DNA of 64,000 nucleotides. Source: Microcoleus asticus IPMA8 (GTDB taxonomy: Bacteria > Cyanobacteriota > Cyanobacteriia > Cyanobacteriales > Microcoleaceae). The translations under genes were made by a program, and so were the position numbers. The stretch lies in NCBI RefSeq assembly GCF_013179805.1, contig NZ_SRRZ01000018.1, positions 1 through 64,000 of the forward strand. Reading direction: 5' to 3'. The notes under the pieces are model-generated. The model was given only the letters and a program-made list of their open reading frames with translations. It searched no databases and had not been told where the DNA came from. The first letter of the stretch is position 1, and every line of letters begins with the position of its first letter. Shown piece after piece: positions 26,043 to 34,387 of this stretch.

Positions 26043-26900
26043 ATGACACAGGTAACTAATCCAACAACACCAGTATCTTCAAACCCGGGACCGGGCGGTG
26101 GCGCTAACATTATCGGCACCCAGGAGAGTAACAGGTTAAACGGCACCGCCCAAGGCGATATCATCCTGACTTTTGGGGCCAACGATGTGGTCGCTGGTGG
26201 CGGTGGCAACGACCTGATTATTACCGGCGGCGGCAATGACACTGTCGGCGGCGGCGACGGCAACGATACCATCCTTTCAGGCAGCGGCGCCGATGTGGTA
26301 GCTGGTGGCACCGGCGATGACGTGATCTTTGCCGGTAAAGGTGATGACCTCGTAGACGGCGGTGATGGCAATGACCTGGTTTCTGGCGACAGAGGCAACG
26401 ACACCGTACTCGGCGGCTCTGGGAGCGATACAGTCTATGGCGGCCAAGGCAACGATGTTGTCGGCGGCGGCGACGGCAACGACAGCCTGTTCGGCGGTAA
26501 AGACAACGATACTGTCGATGGTGGCTCTGGCAATGACTTTATCACTGGCGACAGAGGAAGTGATGTCCTGACGGGCGGTGCTGGCAGCGATACGTTCTAC
26601 TTCTTCTCCAGCGGGGGCGATTATGGCGTAGACACGATCACTGACTTTACCCCAGGCGAAGATAAGATCCGCTTGAAGCAGGGCGGTGTGTTCTCTGGTT
26701 TGGGCAGCAGCTTCGATGCCACCGAGTTTGTAGTCGTTTCTGGTTTCAACGCAGCCAGCCCAGGAGCAGGCACGACGAACAAGTTGGTCTACGACCCAAC
26801 AAGCGGTGCGTTGTACTTCAACGGCAGCAACGGAGTGCTAACTGTTGCTCAGTTGCAGACTGGTCTGACAATTACCTCGAACAGCTTCGAGTTGTTCTAA
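26043..26900 (+). CDS. RTX-type calcium-binding secreted protein
   Basis: A 285-residue protein with about fifteen glycine/aspartate nonapeptide repeats (GGxGxDxLx type, e.g. GGGGNDLII, GGDGNDTIL) from residue 40 to about 185. In this family they wind into a calcium-filled beta-roll after export. There is no N-terminal signal; the hydrophobic C-terminus (ITSNSFELF) fits a type I secretion signal. No enzyme domain precedes the repeats, so it is probably a structural or surface protein. A strong AGGAGGAGTG site precedes the ATG. Repeat DNA is GC-richer than the surroundings. It is followed after 540 bases by the TPR-glycosyltransferase cassette on the same strand. Type I exporter genes are not in the window. 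Confidence 0.92.
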   Translation: MTQVTNPTTPVSSNPGPGGGANIIGTQESNRLNGTAQGDIILTFGANDVVAGGGGNDLIITGGGNDTVGGGDGNDTILSGSGADVVAGGTGDDVIFAGKGDDLVDGGDGNDLVSGDRGNDTVLGGSGSDTVYGGQGNDVVGGGDGNDSLFGGKDNDTVDGGSGNDFITGDRGSDVLTGGAGSDTFYFFSSGGDYGVDTITDFTPGEDKIRLKQGGVFSGLGSSFDATEFVVVSGFNAASPGAGTTNKLVYDPTSGALYFNGSNGVLTVAQLQTGLTITSNSFELF

Positions 26901-26969
26901 AACAAGTGGCAGTTGTGGGGCAGCACCAGATAAAATCTGGGGCTGTTCTCACACTACTGAAAGTCTTGG

Positions 26970-27016
26970 AAGCTTTCAACTTCATTCTGCCTGCTGCGGA
27001 GCGAAGTTGAAAGCTT
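26970..27016 (+). terminator. Hairpin after the RTX gene
   Basis: AAGCTTTCAACTTC (26970-26983) pairs perfectly with GAAGTTGAAAGCTT (27003-27016), a 14-bp stem with a 19-base loop, starting 70 bases after the RTX stop. A smaller hairpin, CCAGATAAAATCTGG, lies just before it at about 26928-26942. Together they plausibly terminate RTX transcription and separate it from the downstream cassette. Confidence 0.7.
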
Positions 27017-27439
27017 TAATGTAGAGACAGGACTTAGCCACGCGGAGTCAGAAACCCGGTTTCTTGGTAAATACTTCCCTAGGAAAGTTAAGATACAGCA
27101 GATTCCAAATTAATGAGGTACACCTCAGAAACCCGGAGGGCAGGCGCTCTTGGCACAGCCTCGGAGCCAAACAAACCAGTTTTTTGTAATTCATTTGCCA
27201 GCAAAAGTGTCGTATCTCGTAGAAACGGTGTTTATGAGGCTTGAGTCTCCGAAGCAAAAGAAAGTAGGAAGTAAAACTCGGGGATTGGTGTCAACTTTAA
27301 CGTCAAGCGTAAAAATTTTAACGATTTATTAGTGAAATTAATCGATCGTCCGCTCGGGCAAAATATAAATACAAAGTTTTTAAATCATAATTTCTAAGTT
27401 TTACTGAAGCGGTAAAGTAACCGCAACTGCTGGCGATCA
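27017..27439. other. Upstream region of the TPR cassette
   Basis: No gene. Contains two GAAACCCGG words (27052, 27129) and one near-palindrome GAAACCCGGTTTC at 27052-27064, words which also make the hairpins at 42406-42469 and 56452-56522. The promoter of the TPR gene is expected in the A/T-rich 27300-27430 segment. Confidence 0.5.
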
Positions 27440-30271
27440 ATGAACACTCAAGAATATATCCGGCAAGCCCAAGTTTATTTGAACAGGGGGAAGTTAACTG
27501 AGGCGATCGAGTTTTGCAAAAGGGCGATCGAACTTCAACCGTTTTCGCCCTCGGCTTACACCACTTTAGGCGAAATTCTGGAAGCTCAAGGCGATCCGAC
27601 GGCGGCAAGAGACGCTTTTGTGCGAGCTTTGGAGATTTCGCCGCAGTTTTTTCTGGCTCATGCTTATTTGGGTCAACTTTACAGCGAGTATTGGTGGCTG
27701 GATGAGGCGGTTTTTCACTACCGGCAAGCTCTGGATTTGAAACCAGACTGGCCGGAAGTTCATTATAACTTGGGAAATGTTTTTCACAATCAGGGTAATT
27801 TGTTAGAGGCGATCGACTGTTACCGAAAGGCGATCGCTCTTAACCCCAATTATCTACTTGCTTTCTACAATCTGGCTGTGGTTTTAGATGAAAATAATCA
27901 GCTCGAAGCGGCAATTGATACTTACCGACAGGTGATTGCTCTGAAGCCGGATTACGTAGAAGCTTACAGCAATTTGGGTGCGATTCTGCTGAAGGACGAT
28001 CGCGCTGCTGAGGCGATCGAGGTTTACCAACGGGCGATCGAGATTAAGCCAGATTGGGCGACGCTGCACAATAATTTTGGTCAAGCGTTGCTGGACAAAA
28101 ATCCCGAGCGGGCTATCGCATCTTACCTCACAGCTATTGAGTTGCAGCCGGACATGGTTTTGGCTCACTACAATCTGGGGAAAGCGTGGCAAATACAGGG
28201 AGAACATTCGGCGGCGGTTGCTTGTTTCGATCGCGCGATCGAGCTGAATCCCGAACATATTTCGGGCTATACAGACGCCGGGTTTTCTTTGATGGTTTTG
28301 GGCAAAATCGCTGACGCCATGCCTTATTTTAAGCGGGCGATCGCTCTGAAGCCAGATTTTGTTGAGGCTTACTGCCGTTTGGGAGACAGGCGCAGAGTTG
28401 CTGCTGTAGAAGATGATGAATTCTCAAGGGCGATCGCTGCGTGCGATCGATTTCTCACAGCATTGATGGGAAGTTCGGCAACGGATTGTATAACGGATGT
28501 TACGGATGTCACGGATGTCACGGATGTCACAGATTTAAGGGATTTAAAAGTAAAGAAAAAAGATGCTGCGGCTAGATATTTGTCAAGTGCAGATCGCGAA
28601 TTGCCTGTTGCTGAAATCTGCGATAATTTAGCAGAAATTTACTTGCATTTGGGAAATGCTTTAACAGAGTACGGCGGGCACGAATCGGCCACCGCTTATT
28701 ATCAAAAAGCTTTGCAAATTCAGCCACAAAATGCAGAGATTTACTGGCGGGTGGGAAATTCCTTAGCCCAGCAACAGCGGTTCAGTGCAGCAATTGCAGT
28801 TTACCGCATGGCGTTGACGATTCAACCTGCTTTACCGCAGGTTTATTTTGAGCTGGCAAAGCTGCTGGAAAAACAGGGGCGCTGGGAACGGGCAATCGAT
28901 TATTATCAAAAGGTTTTAGAGTTGCAATTGCACGGGTATGGGGATCAGAAAGAGTGGAGTAAAAATAGTTTTATATCGCCCGATCGCCATTCTATAGAAC
29001 CTCCTCACGCTATTTATTTATCGAGTTGGGATTGGCTGGTTAATGCTAAGTTGGATGCGGGCAATTATGTGGAAATAGTTTGGGAATCTGCACCAGAAGC
29101 CTGTGCCGAAAATATTCAGAATTCCCAATTTTCGCTAACAAATTCGCAATTGGCAAATGCCGATTGTACAGGTTTAACTTGCGGGCTGTGTTTGCAGAGG
29201 ATTTCTAAGTGGTTCGATCCGGTGCATTTGGGTTGGGGAGTTTGCCGTTTGTCGAACTTGCAACCGCTACCTGTGGAGTCGCCAAAGACTTTTGTGGCAC
29301 AGATTCCCAAGGGGCGAGTTTGGATTGTTCCGCAGGAAAATTATTGGATGATTTGCAAGGCGATCGCTGTAATTACTCCTGACAATTATTTATTGGCTGA
29401 TGTGTCGAGAGATTATCCGGGGTTTTTGCCGGGATGTGAAAAGCATGATGTTAGAAAACACAGCGTTTTTCAGTTAGAATCATTTCCCGGTTTAAAGAAA
29501 ATTGACGGTAGCGTGGCTGTGCTTTCTGGTTTGTCGGGAAATGTCTATTTTCACTGGATGGTTGATGTTTTGCCGAGGATAGAATTGCTGCGGCTCAGCG
29601 GTAGGGATTTGGCGGAAATTGATTGGTTTTTGGTGAATAGTTGTCAGCACCAATTTCAGCGGGAAAGTCTAAGAATTCTGGGCATTCCTGAAGAGAAAGT
29701 CTTGGAGAGCGATCGCTTGCCTCACATTCAAGCAACAGAGTTAATTGTGCCGTCTTTTGCGGGATATTTGGGCTGGCCTTCTGGGTGGGCGATGGATTTT
29801 TTGAGGCGCGAGTTTCTCAAGGGAATTATACCTAGTTCCAGCTATCCAAAACGCATTTATATCAGCCGCAGCAAAGCGAGATATCGGCGAGTTTTGAACG
29901 AGGAAGATGTGGTGGAGGTTTTGGAGCAATTTGGCTTTGTTTCTATTTTGCCGGAGTCGATGTCTTTGGCAGAGCAAATTGCTCATTTTTACCACGCTGA
30001 GGTGATAGTTGCTGCCCACGGCAGCGGCTTGACAAATACGATTTTTTGCCGCCAGGGAACTAAAGTAATTGAGTTGGTGTCGCCTCACTATATCAGCCAT
30101 TATTATTGGGGAAGCAGTCAATATTTGCAGTTGGAACATTACTTTTTAGCGGGCGAGGCTTTTGAATGCTATCCTATTAGACAGTTGATGTATCAGAATT
30201 CGCTGACTGAGGATATTTTGGTGAACTTGAGTTCGCTGAAAAGGATGGTTGAAGTGGTGCGTTTGGGTTAG
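27440..30271 (+). CDS. TPR protein fused to GT61 glycosyltransferase
   Basis: A 943-residue fusion. Residues 1-320 hold about nine 34-residue TPRs (e.g. AEVYYNLG-type, ALDLKPDWPEVHYNLGNVF); a second TPR block occupies about 390-510. The C-terminal 400 residues are a glycosyltransferase family 61 (DUF563) domain: LSGNVYFHWMVDVLPRIELL near 698-717, YISRSKARYRRVLNE near 808-822 and VAAHGSGLTNTIFC near 855-868. GT61 enzymes move pentoses such as xylose in plants; the sugar here is unknown. Between the TPR blocks a Thr-Asp-Val repeat (28493-28528) is a recent in-frame insertion. The next gene starts about 25 bases after the stop, so these genes form an operon. No signal peptide, hence a cytosolic enzyme is inferred. 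Confidence 0.9.
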   Translation: MNTQEYIRQAQVYLNRGKLTEAIEFCKRAIELQPFSPSAYTTLGEILEAQGDPTAARDAFVRALEISPQFFLAHAYLGQLYSEYWWLDEAVFHYRQALDLKPDWPEVHYNLGNVFHNQGNLLEAIDCYRKAIALNPNYLLAFYNLAVVLDENNQLEAAIDTYRQVIALKPDYVEAYSNLGAILLKDDRAAEAIEVYQRAIEIKPDWATLHNNFGQALLDKNPERAIASYLTAIELQPDMVLAHYNLGKAWQIQGEHSAAVACFDRAIELNPEHISGYTDAGFSLMVLGKIADAMPYFKRAIALKPDFVEAYCRLGDRRRVAAVEDDEFSRAIAACDRFLTALMGSSATDCITDVTDVTDVTDVTDLRDLKVKKKDAAARYLSSADRELPVAEICDNLAEIYLHLGNALTEYGGHESATAYYQKALQIQPQNAEIYWRVGNSLAQQQRFSAAIAVYRMALTIQPALPQVYFELAKLLEKQGRWERAIDYYQKVLELQLHGYGDQKEWSKNSFISPDRHSIEPPHAIYLSSWDWLVNAKLDAGNYVEIVWESAPEACAENIQNSQFSLTNSQLANADCTGLTCGLCLQRISKWFDPVHLGWGVCRLSNLQPLPVESPKTFVAQIPKGRVWIVPQENYWMICKAIAVITPDNYLLADVSRDYPGFLPGCEKHDVRKHSVFQLESFPGLKKIDGSVAVLSGLSGNVYFHWMVDVLPRIELLRLSGRDLAEIDWFLVNSCQHQFQRESLRILGIPEEKVLESDRLPHIQATELIVPSFAGYLGWPSGWAMDFLRREFLKGIIPSSSYPKRIYISRSKARYRRVLNEEDVVEVLEQFGFVSILPESMSLAEQIAHFYHAEVIVAAHGSGLTNTIFCRQGTKVIELVSPHYISHYYWGSSQYLQLEHYFLAGEAFECYPIRQLMYQNSLTEDILVNLSSLKRMVEVVRLG
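28493..28528 (+). repeat. In-frame 9-bp tandem repeat inside the TPR-GT61 gene
   Basis: Four ACGGATGT(T/C) units encode (Thr-Asp-Val)4. Just before it, GAAGTTCGGCAACGGATT (28470-28487) is a dispersed intergenic word also present at 53729-53746 and, in part, 8723-8736. The segment therefore looks like an intergenic repeat that entered the coding region between two TPR blocks without breaking the frame. Confidence 0.85.
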
Positions 30272-30295
30272 TTGGCGTCTGGAGTAAGTTTAATT

Positions 30296-33200
30296 ATGCC
30301 CTCGATTGAGAAGATGGAAAAAGCAGCGGTTGATTTAAGTCGGCAAGCAGAAGTTTATTTAGCCGAAGGAAAGTTGAATGAGGCAGTTGCTGCTTGCGAG
30401 TCAGCGTTGAATATTGAACCGAATTTGGCGACAGCTTGCCAGACGCTGGGAAAGGTGATGCAGGTTCGAGGTGAAATCGAGCAAGCTAAGCAGTGGTATG
30501 AAAGGGCGATCGATCGCAATCCAAATTTGCCGGAAGTTTACGCTAATCTAGGCAGTTTGTATTCTCAGGATAAACAGTGGGAAAAGGCGATCGCCAATTG
30601 TGAAAAAGCGATTTCGCTAGCGCCGAATTTTGCTGCTGTTTATCGGCACTTGGCGAGAATTTGGACGCAGTTGGAGAAGCCAGAAGAGGCGGCAGACTGT
30701 TGGTATCAAGCTTTTAATATCGAGCCGAATTGGGCAACTGCTGACGAGCACGTCACTCTGGGAAATAGTTTTGTTGAATTGGGAAAGTTCGATCGCGCTA
30801 TTGAATGTTATTCGCGGGCAATTAAGTTAAACCCGAAGCTGGCAACAGCTTATCACAATTTGGGGGAAATGCTGGTCCGGGAGAAACGGTCGGATGAGGC
30901 GATCGCCAATTACCGACAAGCCATTGCGATCAATCCAAATTCTTTTGAATCTTACCACTGTTTGGGTAAAACTTGGGCGGAGCGAGGTGAATTAGATCGG
31001 GCGATCGCCTGTTACAACAAAAGCCTCGAAATCAATCCCAACTACGCTCGTGCTTACCTTGGTTTGGGCAATGTTTTGATGCAAAAGCGCGAGTTTGATG
31101 CAGCAATTCAATGTTACCGTCAAACTCTTGACATTAATGATAATTCCTACTGGGCATACAATTGTTTAGGGGACGCTTTGGCTCACAAAAAACTGTGGTC
31201 TGAAGCTATTAGTTGCTACCGTAAAGCTATTGAAATAAATTCAAATATTCCTTGGTTTTATTGCAATTTGGGAATTGCCTTAACCTGCGAAAAAGCCTGG
31301 GATGAAGCTGTTAGCGCTTACCTGCACGCGGTTCAGATCGAGCCGAATTTGACGGGAATCAATCAGCGGTTGGGATATGTTTTGCGGAAGCGAAGCGAAT
31401 CCGGTTTAGACAGCACAATCGAAACTTATTGTCAAGCTATTGAGGTACTTGCAAGCGGGAAAAATTACCACAACTTGCTGGGAATTGAGTTAGATGGAGC
31501 GGAGTTTTATATAAATTTAGGGAATAGTTTAGCGAAACAGAAGCAGTTGGAAGGTGCGATCGTATTTTATAGCATGGCACTGCAAATTGAACCGAATGCT
31601 GCGGAAGTTGTCGCCCAACTCAATGATGTTCGGGCGAAACAACAGGAGTTATACGCACAAATTGCCACTTACCGCCACCAAATTGAAATCGATCCGAGCA
31701 ATTCTAAGCCTTACAACGATTTAGGAAATATTTTACCGCAATTAGGGGAATTAGAAGAAGCAATTATTTGCCACCAAAAAGCGGCCGAATTGAGGGGTTG
31801 GGCTGAGTGTGCGGCGAAAGATTATCAATTTACCCAAGATTGGTTTACACACAATATTCCTATTTGGCAACGGCATTTGCAGGAATTTACTGGAATTGCG
31901 GAATTTCAAGTAGTGGAAATCGGCAGTTTTCAGGGAATGTCGGCTTGCTGGCTGCTGGATAATATTTTAACTCATCAGACGGCAAAGATTACTTGTATTG
32001 ATTTGTTCTTTCAACAACATTTTAAGGGCAATATTGTTAAAACTGGAGCCGCCGATCGGGTAATTGAATTAGAAGGTTACTCTCAAGATTTGTTAGTAAA
32101 TTTGACTTCGGAATATTACGATGTTGCTTACGTTGACGGCTGTCACAAACCCACCAGTGCTCTGCAAGATGCGATTTTATCTTGGAGGTTGGTGAAAGTT
32201 GGGGGGCTGATGATTTTTGATGATTACGAGTTTACGTTTCCCGACAGCCCGGAGCAAGATACTAAAATTGGGATAGATGTTTTTTTGGAGATGTTTGGAA
32301 GTCAGTTAGAAGTAGTACACAAAGGCTATCAACTGATTGTCAAAAAAATCGGCAATCAAAGTTTGGGCGAAGAGAAAACTCTGTTGTCTCTGGGTTGGGA
32401 AAAGTTGGGGGATATTGCGGCAAATGCGGGTTATTTGGATGAGGCGAGCGCCCGCTATCAAACAGCTATTAAAATTAAGTCTGGCAACTACTTAACTCAC
32501 CACAAGTTGGGTAAAACTCTGCAAGAGAAAGAACTGTTTGAGGAAGCTCGGGCCGCTTACCAAAAGGCGATCGCACTAAACCCTAATTTTAGTTGGGCTT
32601 ACTACTTTTTGGGGGAAACTTTGCAGGCGATTGAGGAACAGGGCGAAGCCGCTGCTGCTTACCGCAAAGCTATTGAGTTAAATCCCGATTTTTGTTGGAC
32701 TTACAACAATTTAGGCGATGTGCTGATGGAGCTTTCTGAGTGGGAGGAAGCTGCTGTTGCTTACCGCAAGTTAGTTGAACTAAATCCCGATTTTTGTTGG
32801 TCTTACGATAGATTAGGTAAGGCTTTGGTTGCACTGGAAAATTGGGAGGACGCGGCGGCGGCTTGCCGCAAAGCTATTGAATTAAATTCAGATGATTGTT
32901 GGCTGTACAATAGTTTGGGAGAAGTTCTGGAATCACAAGAAAATTGGCCCGAAGCAGCAGTGGCTTTTGGTCGTGCTATTGAGCTAGAACCTGAGCATAG
33001 TTGGCTGTATAAAAAGTTGGGCGATGCACTGCGGAATCAAGGGGAATTGGAAAGGGCGATCGCAATTTATGAGCAAGGCATCAATCTCGATCCAAAATCC
33101 TGTTGGTGTTACGAAGGATTGGGTTTGAGTTTAATTGCCAAACACCAGTGGGAACCGGCAATCACTAATTTAGTTCAAGCATTGCAAATTCAACCCGATT

Positions 33201-34387
33201 TGTTTGAAGCTTACGATAACATAGGTTATGCTCTGGAACAACAAGGAGAAGTCGATGAGAGCGATCGCGGAGAATACAGCAATCAAATATTACCCTTAAG
33301 TGTTCTCAAAAAATACTGTGGGTTTACAGAAGATTTGACCGTTACAGCAGAATCCAATCCTAACCTCACCTGCATTGACATCCATCCTGCGAGTCACATC
33401 AATTTATCGTATTCCAAAACAATCGACAGCAACAGCAGATTTTGGGAACATCAAAGTCATTCAAGAAAAGCTTTTGTTGCCGTATTGCCAAAGGGACGAG
33501 CTTGGGCAGATGTTGTGACTACGGCCGTTATTACTTCAGAAAATAAACTTGTTACTGATATTTCAATGGGTTGTGCTGAATTGGTAATCACTTCCGACAA
33601 ATTGCCTCCCGCTGAACACGTCGATGGAAATGTGGCTTTTTTATCTGCTCGCTGGGGTGGAGCCGCTTATTTTCATTGGATGTTTGATGTGATTACGCGA
33701 TTTGACCTTTTACAGCGGAGCGGATTGATAGAAACTATAGATAAGTTTATTGTCAATGCCAGGGATTCTTCCTATCAAGCAGAAACTTTAGAGACTTTAG
33801 GAATTCCTCAAGATAAACTTTTAGAAAGTCGCTGCAGTTTACACGTTACAACCGATAAATTAATAGTTCCGTCAATATCTTATAACGGATCGGGGGCAGT
33901 TTCTAAATGGAAGTGTGAATATCTCAGAAAGACATTTTTAAATGAGCAACAGCCACTAAACACAGACTATTCAGAGCGAATTTATATCAGTCGCCAACAA
34001 GCATCCTATCGACGAATTGTCAACGATGAAGAGGTAATTAAATACTTAGAAAAATTGGGGTTCCGCATTGTCAAGCTGGAAACGATGTCGATAGCGGAAC
34101 AAGCATCGTGTTTGGCTGCTGCTAAAGTAGTTGTCGCACCTCACGGAGGAGGATTGACTAATCTAGTTTTTTGCAGTCTAGGAACTAAGGTAATTGAGAT
34201 TTTTTCTCCGCTTTACGTTCCGTATTGTTATTGGATGATTAGCAATTTATGCGGTTTGGAACATTACTATTTAATTGGTGATTTGGTTGATGATGAAACT
34301 CCGACCAAACCTTTACATAAAGATATGCGGTTGGATTTGAACTCGCTGGAAAAATTAATGACTATTGCAGGAGTTTTGCATGGATAA
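30296..34387 (+). CDS. TPR / methyltransferase / TPR / GT61 fusion protein
   Basis: A giant of about 1363 residues. Residues 1-510: about a dozen TPRs. About 520-690: a class I SAM-dependent methyltransferase of the Methyltransf_24 type, with motif I VVEIGSFQGMSACWLL, then ITCIDLFF and YDVAYVDGCHKPTSALQDA, followed by MIFDDYEF. About 700-970: eight more highly regular TPRs (YRKAIELNPDFCW). About 1000-1360: a GT61 domain with AYFHWMFDVITRFDLL (about 1125), RIYISRQQASYRRIV (about 1230) and VAPHGGGLTNLVFC (about 1280). The ATG at 30296 is preferred over a TTG immediately after the previous stop. It overlaps the next gene by about 8 bases, which fixes operon structure. Predicted to methylate and glycosylate a shared acceptor held by the TPRs; that is inference. 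Confidence 0.88.
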   Translation: MPSIEKMEKAAVDLSRQAEVYLAEGKLNEAVAACESALNIEPNLATACQTLGKVMQVRGEIEQAKQWYERAIDRNPNLPEVYANLGSLYSQDKQWEKAIANCEKAISLAPNFAAVYRHLARIWTQLEKPEEAADCWYQAFNIEPNWATADEHVTLGNSFVELGKFDRAIECYSRAIKLNPKLATAYHNLGEMLVREKRSDEAIANYRQAIAINPNSFESYHCLGKTWAERGELDRAIACYNKSLEINPNYARAYLGLGNVLMQKREFDAAIQCYRQTLDINDNSYWAYNCLGDALAHKKLWSEAISCYRKAIEINSNIPWFYCNLGIALTCEKAWDEAVSAYLHAVQIEPNLTGINQRLGYVLRKRSESGLDSTIETYCQAIEVLASGKNYHNLLGIELDGAEFYINLGNSLAKQKQLEGAIVFYSMALQIEPNAAEVVAQLNDVRAKQQELYAQIATYRHQIEIDPSNSKPYNDLGNILPQLGELEEAIICHQKAAELRGWAECAAKDYQFTQDWFTHNIPIWQRHLQEFTGIAEFQVVEIGSFQGMSACWLLDNILTHQTAKITCIDLFFQQHFKGNIVKTGAADRVIELEGYSQDLLVNLTSEYYDVAYVDGCHKPTSALQDAILSWRLVKVGGLMIFDDYEFTFPDSPEQDTKIGIDVFLEMFGSQLEVVHKGYQLIVKKIGNQSLGEEKTLLSLGWEKLGDIAANAGYLDEASARYQTAIKIKSGNYLTHHKLGKTLQEKELFEEARAAYQKAIALNPNFSWAYYFLGETLQAIEEQGEAAAAYRKAIELNPDFCWTYNNLGDVLMELSEWEEAAVAYRKLVELNPDFCWSYDRLGKALVALENWEDAAAACRKAIELNSDDCWLYNSLGEVLESQENWPEAAVAFGRAIELEPEHSWLYKKLGDALRNQGELERAIAIYEQGINLDPKSCWCYEGLGLSLIAKHQWEPAITNLVQALQIQPDLFEAYDNIGYALEQQGEVDESDRGEYSNQILPLSVLKKYCGFTEDLTVTAESNPNLTCIDIHPASHINLSYSKTIDSNSRFWEHQSHSRKAFVAVLPKGRAWADVVTTAVITSENKLVTDISMGCAELVITSDKLPPAEHVDGNVAFLSARWGGAAYFHWMFDVITRFDLLQRSGLIETIDKFIVNARDSSYQAETLETLGIPQDKLLESRCSLHVTTDKLIVPSISYNGSGAVSKWKCEYLRKTFLNEQQPLNTDYSERIYISRQQASYRRIVNDEEVIKYLEKLGFRIVKLETMSIAEQASCLAAAKVVVAPHGGGLTNLVFCSLGTKVIEIFSPLYVPYCYWMISNLCGLEHYYLIGDLVDDETPTKPLHKDMRLDLNSLEKLMTIAGVLHG

